A DNA stretch of 64,000 nt, from positions 1,960,412 through 2,024,411 of the forward strand of contig NZ_CP132335.1 in NCBI RefSeq assembly GCF_030758295.1. The letters run 5' to 3'. Shown here piece by piece: positions 29,683 through 38,781 of the stretch. Origin of the DNA: Pararhizobium sp. IMCC21322 (lineage in GTDB: Bacteria > Pseudomonadota > Alphaproteobacteria > Rhizobiales > GCA-2746425). Under the pieces are notes generated by a model. It had not been told where the DNA came from. It saw only the letters and a list, made by a program, of their open reading frames with translations, and ran no database searches. The translations under genes were made by a program, and so were the position numbers. How positions within the stretch are numbered: position 1 is the stretch's first letter; every line of letters starts with the position of its first letter.

Positions 29683-30567
29683 ATGATGAAGTTGAAGCGC
29701 AGTGCGTCCGCGCTTTCGGAATTTTCAAAGCGGCCCGCAACTGTCCTTTTTGGTGGCGCAGCCGCCTCACTCGGGCTCGGTAGTGTCGCTTTTGCTGCCC
29801 AACCGACCCCTTGGCAGATAAGCTTTCAGGAAGCCGCCGCTCCGGTGATGGAGCAGATTAACTCATTCAACACATTCACTTTGTGGATCGTCACTCCGAT
29901 TGTGTTGTTTGTGTTGGGGCTTCTGATCATTTGCGCGGTTCGGTTTAATTCAAAAGCCAATCCGACCCCGTCGAAGACGACTCACAACTCCATGATCGAG
30001 ATTGTCTGGACCGTAGCACCGGTATTGATTCTGGTCGTGATGGCTGTTCCGTCCTTCCGTCTGCTCTACAATCAGCTTGAAATTCCAGAAGCCCATATGA
30101 CGATCAAGGCGACCGGATATCAGTGGTATTGGGGTTATGAATATCCCGACAATGATGACATCTCCTTTGATTCCTACATGCTGCAGGAAGACGAACTTGG
30201 TCCGGATGATCCAAGGCTTCTGGCTGTCGACAACGAGATCGTCGTGCCCGTTGGCAAGGTAGTTCGTGTTCAGGTGACAGCAGCGGATGTTTTGCATTCG
30301 TTTGCCATGCCTTCCATGGGCCTGAAGATGGATGCAGTTCCCGGTCGGTTGAACGAAACTTGGTTTGAAGCCGAACGTGAGGGCATTTATTACGGTCAGT
30401 GCTCTGAGCTTTGCGGCGTTCTTCATGCCTTCATGCCAATCGCGATCCGCGTTGTCAGCGATGAACAATTCGCGCAATGGGCCCAGATGGCTGTTGAAGA
30501 TGTGGAAGGTGCCAATGAAATGCTGGCAGGCCTTCTGGATGAGCAACGCAAACTGGCTCAGCGCTAG
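29683..30567 (+). CDS. coxB: Cytochrome c oxidase subunit II
   Basis: Subunit II carries the CuA centre that accepts electrons from cytochrome c. The 294-residue protein has a leader, two membrane hairpins (TLWIVTPIVLFVLGLLII and IEIVWTVAPVLILVVMAV) and a periplasmic cupredoxin domain. The CuA ligands are in GQCSELCGVLHAFMP, with His in VLHSFAMP and the aromatic ATGYQWYWGYEYP patch. I choose the ATG at 29683; the frame is open to a GTG at 29641, but AAAGG lies at the right distance from 29683. It heads the oxidase operon. Confidence 0.95.
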   Translation: MMKLKRSASALSEFSKRPATVLFGGAAASLGLGSVAFAAQPTPWQISFQEAAAPVMEQINSFNTFTLWIVTPIVLFVLGLLIICAVRFNSKANPTPSKTTHNSMIEIVWTVAPVLILVVMAVPSFRLLYNQLEIPEAHMTIKATGYQWYWGYEYPDNDDISFDSYMLQEDELGPDDPRLLAVDNEIVVPVGKVVRVQVTAADVLHSFAMPSMGLKMDAVPGRLNETWFEAEREGIYYGQCSELCGVLHAFMPIAIRVVSDEQFAQWAQMAVEDVEGANEMLAGLLDEQRKLAQR

Positions 30568-30575
30568 GTCTTAAA

Positions 30576-30594
30576 GGCGCTGGCAGCCAGCGCC
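30576..30594 (+). other. Strong hairpin between coxB and ctaD
   Basis: GGCGCTGGC and GCCAGCGCC flank a single A, giving a very stable stem 8 nt after the coxB stop. No T-run follows, so it is unlikely to terminate fully. It may protect the coxB 3' end after mRNA processing and set subunit ratios. Confidence 0.75.
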
Positions 30595-30643
30595 GATGAA
30601 ATTGAAATGGGCCCGATAGGGCAGCCGGGATATAGAATTTTGA

Positions 30644-32287
<1,644 letters not shown>

Positions 32288-32395
32288 AAGCGCCGGGCCA
32301 TTGAATGAAACTGCGCTGCCGGCCTTTCGTGAGAACAGGCTGGCAGTTTGCTTAGAAGACCAACGTAACAAACCAACCAACTGAACCGGGCAAAC

Positions 32396-33364
32396 ATGTC
32401 GACAGCGGAAATCGAGGCACGAACAGAATTGCAGGCACTCGCTGGTGCTACTGCTGAGCACCGCATTTCTCAGGCGGAGCCGCGAGATTTTTTTGCGCTG
32501 ATGAAGCCCGGCGTGATGCGTCTTGTGGTCTTCACAGCTCTTGTTGGGCTTGTCAGCGCAGCGGCAACATCGGGTACCATGCTTTTGGGGCCGGCCACGG
32601 GCGCCATTGCTCTGTTTTGTATCGCGATTGGTGGCGGCGCATCCGGCGCGCTGAATATGTGGTATGAAGCTGATCTTGACCGGATGATGAAGCGGACAGC
32701 CAACCGTCCGATTCCCGCAGGTCGCGTATCCGCTGATGAAGCACTGGCCTTTGGCCTTATCATGGCAGTGTTGTCAGTGATGGTACTGGGGCTGGTGTCG
32801 AACTGGTTCGCTGCCGGGCTGCTGGCTTTCACAATTTTCTTCTATGCGGTCGTTTACACCATCTGGCTGAAACGCTCTACGCAGCAGAACATCGTCATTG
32901 GCGGTGCTGCAGGCGCATTGCCGCCGGTTGTGGCATGGGCCGCAATGACCGGTTCTGTGGGCATTGAGGCTTTTGTACTGTTTCTCATTATCTTCATGTG
33001 GACACCACCACATTTCTGGGCACTGGCGCTGTTTGCCAGCAAGGACTACGCTCGGGCAGGCATTCCCATGATGCCCGTCGTGTCAGGTGATGCCTATACC
33101 CGCAAACAGATCCTGATCTACGCGGTGCTGTTGGTACCGGTCGCCATGGCACCATGGTTTCTTGGCTTTGGCGGACTGGTCTATGGCGCAACCACTGCAG
33201 CGCTAAGCCTGGGTTTTGTCTTCTATGCCATTGGCGTGTACCGCGACAAAAATACCGACAACAGCAACCGTGCAGCCAAGCGGCTGTTTGCCTATTCCAT
33301 CCTGTATCTGTTTGCATTGTTTGGCGTGCTTCTTCTGGAAGCCGTCATCAAACTTGCACTGTGA
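32396..33364 (+). CDS. ctaB: Protoheme IX farnesyltransferase (heme O synthase)
   Basis: This polytopic prenyltransferase of 322 residues adds farnesyl to heme b to make heme o, the precursor of heme a in the oxidase. The two Asp-rich motifs are present: [19 protein letters not shown] and, later, [32 protein letters not shown] marks the N-terminus. It lies 108 nt after ctaD in the oxidase operon. The ribosome site is weak. No ctaA (heme A synthase) is in the window. Confidence 0.95.
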   Translation: MSTAEIEARTELQALAGATAEHRISQAEPRDFFALMKPGVMRLVVFTALVGLVSAAATSGTMLLGPATGAIALFCIAIGGGASGALNMWYEADLDRMMKRTANRPIPAGRVSADEALAFGLIMAVLSVMVLGLVSNWFAAGLLAFTIFFYAVVYTIWLKRSTQQNIVIGGAAGALPPVVAWAAMTGSVGIEAFVLFLIIFMWTPPHFWALALFASKDYARAGIPMMPVVSGDAYTRKQILIYAVLLVPVAMAPWFLGFGGLVYGATTAALSLGFVFYAIGVYRDKNTDNSNRAAKRLFAYSILYLFALFGVLLLEAVIKLAL

Positions 33365-33372
33365 GGCCAACC

Positions 33373-33543
33373 ATGGACGAACCAAATACGATAGATGACG
33401 GCCTAGAACTGTCTCCCGAAGACAAGAAACGGCGCAACAGACGATCCGTCGCAATTGCCCTTGGACTTATTTTTCTGGTAGCTCTGTTCTACGTAATGAC
33501 AATTTTCAAATTTGGCCCAGAGCTGATGAATAAACCACTTTAA
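33373..33543 (+). CDS. coxF: CoxF-type small oxidase-operon membrane protein
   Basis: This 56-residue protein lies 8 nt after ctaB. It has a charged N-terminus (LSPEDKKRRNRRSVAIALGL) leading into one membrane segment and ends FKFGPELMNKPL. Position, size and topology match the small CoxF proteins between ctaB and ctaG in hyphomicrobial oxidase operons. The role is unproven; an assembly function is usually assumed. A longer frame opens upstream at 33154 inside ctaB, but the ATG at 33373 gives the expected product. Confidence 0.85.
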   Translation: MDEPNTIDDGLELSPEDKKRRNRRSVAIALGLIFLVALFYVMTIFKFGPELMNKPL

Positions 33544-33558
33544 CAAGGTTCCTGATTG

Positions 33559-34179
33559 ATGCAGAGCATGCAAGCAGAGCAAGCGGAAGAAAAACGTCAG
33601 AAACGGCAACGCCTTACAGCTGCTGCCTGTGTCGTCTTTTTATCAGCCATGATCGGCATGTCCTACGCAGCTGTTCCGCTTTACGAATTGTTCTGCAAGG
33701 TCACGGGTTACGGTGGCACCACACAGGTGGCTGAAGCTGAATCCGATCGCGTAATTGATCGACAGATCACCATCCGCTTTGATGCAAATATTGCTGCAGG
33801 CCTTCCCTGGAAGTTCAAGCCAACCGAGCGCCAGATGGTGTTGCAGGTTGGTGAAACGGGACATGCTGCCTACGGATTTTCCAATCTGGCAGAAACCCGG
33901 ACCATTGGCACCTCCACATTCAATGTGACGCCGCAATCTGCCGGAGCCTATTTCAACAAGCTGGAGTGTTTCTGCTTTACCGAACAAGTGCTCGCTGCTG
34001 GTGAAAGCGTTGAAATGCCGGTTGTCTTCTTCATTGATCCGGCAATTGCAGATGATCCGGAGTTGGATTCGGTTAGAACAATAACTCTATCCTACACCTT
34101 TTTCCCGGTTGAAGGCGGCGTCGAACCTGTCGCAAATCTGGATAAAGATACCAAAGACGAAATCCCTGAAAAGCTTTAG
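33559..34179 (+). CDS. ctaG: Cytochrome c oxidase assembly protein CtaG (Cox11 type)
   Basis: CtaG delivers copper to the CuB site of subunit I. The 206-residue protein has one N-terminal membrane anchor followed by a periplasmic immunoglobulin-like domain. The copper-binding pair is in YFNKLECFCFTEQ, and LYELFCKVTGYGGTT follows the anchor as usual. The start is the ATG at 33559, 15 nt after coxF. Between its stop and ctaE are 84 nt with only an 11-codon frame, which I do not regard as a gene. Confidence 0.95.
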   Translation: MQSMQAEQAEEKRQKRQRLTAAACVVFLSAMIGMSYAAVPLYELFCKVTGYGGTTQVAEAESDRVIDRQITIRFDANIAAGLPWKFKPTERQMVLQVGETGHAAYGFSNLAETRTIGTSTFNVTPQSAGAYFNKLECFCFTEQVLAAGESVEMPVVFFIDPAIADDPELDSVRTITLSYTFFPVEGGVEPVANLDKDTKDEIPEKL

Positions 34180-34263
34180 GGCAGAAATCAAAAAGCTCTA
34201 TGAGCGAACGAAAAATCGCGCTATTGAAGCGCTAGCAAAAGACGAGAAAGACCGGGGAACAAC

Positions 34264-35097
34264 ATGGCTGACACACACGCCAACAATCATGACTACCACC
34301 TTGTAGACCCAAGCCCATGGCCATTTGTTGGCTCAGCATCCGCTTTGGCACTGGCTTTGGGAGCCGTTGGCTATTTTCATGATGCTTCGGCTTTGTGGAT
34401 GTTGCCAGGATTTTTGGGCGTGATCTACACGATGATCGCCTGGTGGCGCGATGTCATCAAGGAGAGTCACGAAGGTCACCATACCAAAGTGGTTCAGTTA
34501 CATTTGCGCTATGGCATGATTTTGTTCATCGCCTCTGAAGTGATGTTCTTCGTGGCCTGGTTCTGGGCGTTCTTCGATGCAAGCTTGTTTGCTGGCGAAG
34601 TGCAGCAGGTTGCTCGTGTCGAGCACACTGGTGGAATCTGGCCGCCAGTTGGCATTGAAGTGTTCGATCCCTGGCATCTGCCGTTGCTGAACACTTTGAT
34701 CCTGTTGACATCCGGTACAACTGTTACCTGGGCGCACCATGCGCTGCTGCACAATGATCGCAATGGTCTCAAGTGGGGCTTGATCCTCACCGTGATTCTG
34801 GGCGCGCTGTTTTCTGTGGTTCAGGTCTATGAGTACGCACACGCGGCCTTCGCTTTCTCCGACAGCATTTATGGTTCAACCTTCTACATGACAACCGGCT
34901 TCCATGGCTTCCATGTGTTGATTGGCACCATCTTCCTCATTGTCTGTCTGGTGCGAGCGCTGCAGGGCGATTTTACACCTGAGAAACATTTCGGCTTTGA
35001 GGCTGCTGCCTGGTACTGGCACTTTGTGGATGTGGTGTGGCTGTTCCTGTTTGCTGCAATCTACATCTGGGGATCAGTCGGCGCGACGATTCACTAA
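34264..35097 (+). CDS. ctaE: Cytochrome c oxidase subunit III
   Basis: The 277-residue, seven-helix subunit stabilises the catalytic core. Signature segments include HLVDPSPWPFVGS at the N-terminus, GMILFIASEVMFFVAWFWAF, TSGTTVTWAHHALLHNDR, TTGFHGFHVLIGTIFLIV and AAWYWHFVDVVWLFLFA. AAAGACCGGGG precedes the ATG loosely. It is the last core subunit of the operon and is followed at once by a strong terminator (35121-35152). The protein looks complete. Confidence 0.96.
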   Translation: MADTHANNHDYHLVDPSPWPFVGSASALALALGAVGYFHDASALWMLPGFLGVIYTMIAWWRDVIKESHEGHHTKVVQLHLRYGMILFIASEVMFFVAWFWAFFDASLFAGEVQQVARVEHTGGIWPPVGIEVFDPWHLPLLNTLILLTSGTTVTWAHHALLHNDRNGLKWGLILTVILGALFSVVQVYEYAHAAFAFSDSIYGSTFYMTTGFHGFHVLIGTIFLIVCLVRALQGDFTPEKHFGFEAAAWYWHFVDVVWLFLFAAIYIWGSVGATIH

Positions 35098-35120
35098 AAC
35101 ATGAAATGGTTTGGAACATT

Positions 35121-35152
35121 GGCGCGCCCGGTAAGCCGGGTGCGCCTTTTTT
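35121..35152 (+). terminator. Strong terminator after ctaE
   Basis: GGCGCGCCCGG (35121-35131) and CCGGGTGCGCC (35136-35146) form an 11-bp stem with one G-T pair and a 4-nt loop. Six T follow directly. It divides the oxidase subunits from the DUF983 and SURF1 genes, which would then depend on read-through or their own promoter. Confidence 0.88.
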
Positions 35153-35180
35153 GTGTCTTCCTCTTACGGAGCGTTTTGCA

Positions 35181-35591
35181 TTGACCGATATGGATGACCT
35201 GATGCGCTATCCTGTCCTGACTGTTGGTCAGACAGGCCTGAAGGGGAAATGTCCCAGATGTGGTCAGGGCCGCCTCTTTTCCGGCTTTTTAACAACTGCC
35301 GATCAATGCGAACGCTGTGATCTGGATTTTGCATTCATCGATAGCGGCGACGGTCCTGCAGTCTTCGTCATATTCATTGTCGGGTTTCTGGCTGTTGTCG
35401 GTGTGCTGATGACAGAAGTGATGTTCACGCCACCTATCTGGCTCAACATGATGATCTGGATGCCACTCACCCTGTTTCTCTGTTTGATATTCCTGCGCCC
35501 GTTGAAGGGCCTGCTGATTGCACAACAATACAAACGCAAGGCTGCTGAAGGCACCCTGCAGGATGGCGACAGGTCCCAAAATGTCGAGTGA
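35181..35591 (+). CDS. DUF983 family membrane protein
   Basis: The 136-residue protein opens with a zinc-ribbon-like pair, GKCPRCGQGRLF and QCERCDLDF, followed by two membrane segments (AVFVIFIVGFLAVVGVLM and MMIWMPLTLFLCLIFL). This is DUF983, regularly found between ctaE and surf1 in alphaproteobacteria and presumed to help oxidase assembly. I prefer a TTG start at 35181 with GGAG 10 nt upstream over the ATG at 35190, which has no ribosome site at proper distance. It overlaps surf1 by 11 nt. Confidence 0.87.
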   Translation: MTDMDDLMRYPVLTVGQTGLKGKCPRCGQGRLFSGFLTTADQCERCDLDFAFIDSGDGPAVFVIFIVGFLAVVGVLMTEVMFTPPIWLNMMIWMPLTLFLCLIFLRPLKGLLIAQQYKRKAAEGTLQDGDRSQNVE

Positions 35592-36360
35592 AGCAACCGT
35601 ATTAGCGCCTCTCTGGCGCAGCCTGTTATGGCCGGGAATTGTGTCGGCTATTGCGCTGATCGTTCTGCTGTCACTTGGCACCTGGCAAGTGCAACGCATG
35701 CACTGGAAAGAAGATCTTATTTCCAGTGTGACCGCCAGACTGGCATCAGAACCGGCTGTTTTGCCTCCGCCCGCTGAGTGGTCAGCGCTTGATCCTGACA
35801 GCTATCAGTATCGGCGTATTGCAGTGACCGGGCGTTATCTGCATGCTCATGAGCAGCGCGCTTACATGGTCGTCAGCAGTCCCAAAGGCGGGCCATTGGG
35901 CGGGCAGGGCCACTGGGTCATGACGCCCCTTGAGCTGGCTGACGGCGCGGTGGTCTGGATAAATCGTGGCTTTGTTCCGCTCCATCTTGCTGATCAGGAC
36001 ATCACGACAGGTCAGACAGAAATTGTCACTCTGAAGGGTCTGATGCGGCCACCTGAGAAAGCTGGCTTTGCAACACCCGGCAATGAATCCGGATTTGACG
36101 GCAAGCTTTGGTTCGTGCGTGATCCGGCGGCGATGACACTGCAAACGTCACTCGAGAGCGGCGCTGTTGTAGCCCCCTTCTTTGTCGACCTGGAAGCTGG
36201 CAACGGACCTGCTCTGCCGCAGGCAGGTGAAACCACAATTGCCTTCAGCAACCGACATTTGGGCTATGTGCTTACGTGGTACGGAATTGCTCTGACACTT
36301 ATTGGCGTATTTGTAGCCTTTGCGGCTCGGGAATACCGAAAGGGTCAGACCCCGAACTGA
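35581..36360 (+). CDS. surf1: SURF1 family cytochrome oxidase assembly protein
   Basis: SURF1 helps insert heme a into subunit I. The 259-residue protein has two flanking membrane helices, WPGIVSAIALIVLLSLGTWQ near the N-terminus and GYVLTWYGIALTLIGVFVAF near the C-terminus. A periplasmic domain lies between, with YRRIAVTGRYLHAHE, GGQGHWVMTPLEL and WINRGFVP. The start at 35581 overlaps the DUF983 gene. The NRHLGYVLTWYG block near the second helix is diagnostic. It ends the oxidase gene cluster. Confidence 0.93.
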   Translation: MSSEATVLAPLWRSLLWPGIVSAIALIVLLSLGTWQVQRMHWKEDLISSVTARLASEPAVLPPPAEWSALDPDSYQYRRIAVTGRYLHAHEQRAYMVVSSPKGGPLGGQGHWVMTPLELADGAVVWINRGFVPLHLADQDITTGQTEIVTLKGLMRPPEKAGFATPGNESGFDGKLWFVRDPAAMTLQTSLESGAVVAPFFVDLEAGNGPALPQAGETTIAFSNRHLGYVLTWYGIALTLIGVFVAFAAREYRKGQTPN

Positions 36361-36366
36361 ATTGAA

Positions 36367-36387
36367 CCCTCGGAACACGTCCGAGGG
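36367..36387 (+). other. Hairpin after surf1
   Basis: CCCTCGG (36367-36373) and CCGAGGG (36381-36387) form a 7-bp stem 6 nt after the SURF1 stop. No T-run follows, so termination is uncertain. The remaining sequence to 36550 shows nothing recognisable. Confidence 0.55.
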
Positions 36388-36550
36388 CGATGGACTACAT
36401 GAAAATTCAAAGGGCCATGGTTACGAAAATCAACCCGGCACGTCATCCTCGGATTTGTTTCAAGGATCCATATATGCCGTCGCATTCTATCAGGACGCAC
36501 ACTTGAAACTGGTGCCTTAACAATTTTTGGGTAACGCCGGTGGCGCTAAC

Positions 36551-37036
36551 TCAGAGTTGCCCCATAATAGCAGCAGCACCAGAAAGAATTGCCTGACCGC
36601 CAACTTCTTCCAAATTGAATTGGGTTACCACACCGTTTTCGACAATCATCGAATAGCGCTGTGATCGTGTTCCCATGCCAACAACGGCAACATCCATATC
36701 CAACCCGATTGCCCGTGTGAAATCGGCATTGCCATCGGAAAGGAACAGGATTTTTCCTTTGCCCCCGGTTGCTTTTGCCCACGCGTCCATGACGTGCGGA
36801 TCATTGACAGAGATCACCGCCACTTCATCAACGCCTTTGGATTTGATTGTATCCAGATGCTCCAGATAGCCCGGCAGATGATCAGCATGGCAGGTCGGCG
36901 TAAAGGCGCCCGGCACACCGAACAGAACAACCTTGCGATTGGAAAAGATGTCGTCAGTCGAAAGTCTGTCTATTTCACTACCGGCTTTTACAAAAAAATG
37001 GGCAAAAGGAAGTGTATCGCCAACGGAAATTGTCAT
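36551..37036 (-). CDS. Prx5-type peroxiredoxin
   Basis: The 161-residue thiol peroxidase has the Prx5 signature PGAFTPTCHADHLPGYLEH with the peroxidatic Cys near residue 45. Further features are VAVISVNDPHVMDAW and the C-terminal strand EEVGGQAILSGAAAIM. It presumably reduces alkyl hydroperoxides with glutathione/glutaredoxin or thioredoxin. I choose the ATG at 37036; the ATG at 37051 is preceded by pyrimidines. It lies downstream of a DsbD-domain gene on the same strand, which fits a thiol-redox pair. Confidence 0.9.
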   Translation of the reverse strand: MTISVGDTLPFAHFFVKAGSEIDRLSTDDIFSNRKVVLFGVPGAFTPTCHADHLPGYLEHLDTIKSKGVDEVAVISVNDPHVMDAWAKATGGKGKILFLSDGNADFTRAIGLDMDVAVVGMGTRSQRYSMIVENGVVTQFNLEEVGGQAILSGAAAIMGQL

Positions 37037-37120
37037 ATGCGTATCTTTCATGGAAGGATATGGGAGGGCACTTGGAAACTATCTAGGGCGCAAACAGCCC
37101 ACCTGCAATCCGGCGTGCTG

Positions 37121-37969
37121 TTATTCCGGCTCTATAAGGGTAAATTCCTGCTCAAAAGATCCGTCGGTACCGACCATGGTCAGCCGCATTGCAGCGCCCC
37201 AAGGTTCTTTCCCGATCGGTGTGCCATCAAGTGGAAGTTGCCAAATATCAAGCTGCTCTGTGTCATTTGCGGGCAGCTTCTCCGGCAGGGAAAGGAACCA
37301 TGTGTCGGGTCCTTCTATGAAAACATCCTTGATGAGCAATTTTGATGGCACCGAGATGGTCACAATCGGAGTCGTGCCCGCACGTTCAGTGATTTTGATT
37401 TCCGATTGTTGCGCCTCAACAGCTTTCATTGGAACAGTATCCGTTGCAGCGGTGAGAATGGTTTTTGCTGCCTCAGTCGCCACAAAAATTGGTGGCAGCT
37501 TCAGTGAAAAATGTTCCGTCACAGGAATGCAGACTTCCCTGCATATGCCCAGAACAATATCCAGTTGCAGGTTGGTGGGTTGTCCAGCACCTTCCAATTC
37601 GATCTCAATGGGGAACACAACCCGGTGCTTGTAACCGACCGATTGCCCATACTCATCTGTAAAACGCTGCGGGGCCGGAAACAGCAATTGCGTACTGGCA
37701 ACATTTTGAGCGTCTGACCAGTCAAAGCTAGGTGGAATCCCTGAATCTCCTGGAAAACGCCAATAGGTTTTCCAATCCTCATCCAGCTCGATTTCCAGCC
37801 CCGCCAAGATGCTTCCAGTCATTGGGTCTCCGGTTGCCAGGAGACGCGCTTTCGCATTCGGTAACTCTACCCATTGCCCTTCAAACGCGTGAGAGGGAAG
37901 GGTCAGGCTCAAGCTACCCGTCAGGACAGCCACGAAATACAAGGCAAAGTTTTTAGCTTTTTTGATCAT
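37121..37969 (-). CDS. DsbD N-terminal-domain-like exported protein
   Basis: The 282-residue protein has a signal peptide (ending near PSHA) and a periplasmic immunoglobulin-like domain of the DsbD-alpha kind. It contains WKTYWRFPGDSGIPPSFDWS and the cysteine pair CREVCIP near residue 148. Unlike full DsbD it has no membrane domain and no C-terminal thioredoxin, so it would need a separate CcdA-like partner. That pairing is inference. It precedes the Prx5 gene and is divergent from yqgE, an arrangement common in this order. Confidence 0.85.
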   Translation of the reverse strand: MIKKAKNFALYFVAVLTGSLSLTLPSHAFEGQWVELPNAKARLLATGDPMTGSILAGLEIELDEDWKTYWRFPGDSGIPPSFDWSDAQNVASTQLLFPAPQRFTDEYGQSVGYKHRVVFPIEIELEGAGQPTNLQLDIVLGICREVCIPVTEHFSLKLPPIFVATEAAKTILTAATDTVPMKAVEAQQSEIKITERAGTTPIVTISVPSKLLIKDVFIEGPDTWFLSLPEKLPANDTEQLDIWQLPLDGTPIGKEPWGAAMRLTMVGTDGSFEQEFTLIEPE

Positions 37970-38100
37970 AGCTGTTTTTAACCTCTATTTATCGCCTCGG
38001 GAATGCTTGTCTGCGCCTCCGGCGATCATATCTACGTGATGTGAACAGCTTGCCCTGTATAGTAAGGGCAGGTCGCTATGTGCCATACTGTTGTTGAAAC

Positions 38101-38742
38101 ATGCGTACAGGAAGTCAGATCGTGCCCAAAAAATTGGATTCAAGTGCACAGCCGGGAATTGCTGGCACCAGTCAGGGCTGGTTGATTGGCTCCTGTCTTA
38201 TTGCAATGCCTGCAATGACAGATCCCCGTTTCAATAGAACCATCATTTTCCTGTGCAGCCATGATGAAGAGGGTGCCATGGGATTGGTCGTGAACAGACC
38301 ACACCAGAATATCGATTTTCAGACTCTGTGTGAGAAACTTAAATTGTCCGTTCCGGAAGAATCACTTGATCCTGATTTGAATGAAATTCCTGTTCTGGCA
38401 GGTGGTCCGGTGGAGATCGGACGTGGCTTCGTGTTGCACCGGATTACAGACGGGTATTCCGGATCACTTCAAATAGCTGATGATCTGGCACTGTGTGCGA
38501 CCATGGAAGCGATACAGGGTATGGCCGCAGGCGTTGGCCCGCTGGATGCGCGCATCGCGCTTGGCTACGCAGGCTGGGGTGCAGGCCAGTTGGAAGAAGA
38601 GATCAGAGAAAACTCCTGGCTTGTCTGCGACGCCGATGTTCAGATGATATTGAAAACCCCTCCGGAAGATATCTATCCATTGGCGCTGAAAAGGCTTGGC
38701 GTTGATCTGGGAGCGCTTGTCAGTACAACCGGCCGCGCCTGA
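38101..38742 (+). CDS. yqgE: YqgE/AlgH family protein
   Basis: The 213-residue cytoplasmic protein shows the family blocks GSCLIAMPAMTDPRFNRTII, GAMGLVVNRP, VLAGGPVEIGRGFVLH and ALGYAGWGAGQLEEEIREN. AlgH/YqgE was named from alginate regulation in Pseudomonas, but its biochemical role is unclear. It is a single gene between divergent dsbD-like and convergent GGDEF/EAL genes. A small inverted repeat TGCCCT/AGGGCA lies about 40 nt before the start near its promoter. Confidence 0.93.
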   Translation: MRTGSQIVPKKLDSSAQPGIAGTSQGWLIGSCLIAMPAMTDPRFNRTIIFLCSHDEEGAMGLVVNRPHQNIDFQTLCEKLKLSVPEESLDPDLNEIPVLAGGPVEIGRGFVLHRITDGYSGSLQIADDLALCATMEAIQGMAAGVGPLDARIALGYAGWGAGQLEEEIRENSWLVCDADVQMILKTPPEDIYPLALKRLGVDLGALVSTTGRA

Positions 38743-38781
38743 CTTTCAATTAAATCTGATCCAACAAACGGCTAACAGGGT

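Noticed and set aside
34201-34236. Eleven-codon frame between ctaG and ctaE
   Set aside because: It has no ribosome-binding site and no sign of conservation that can be judged here.
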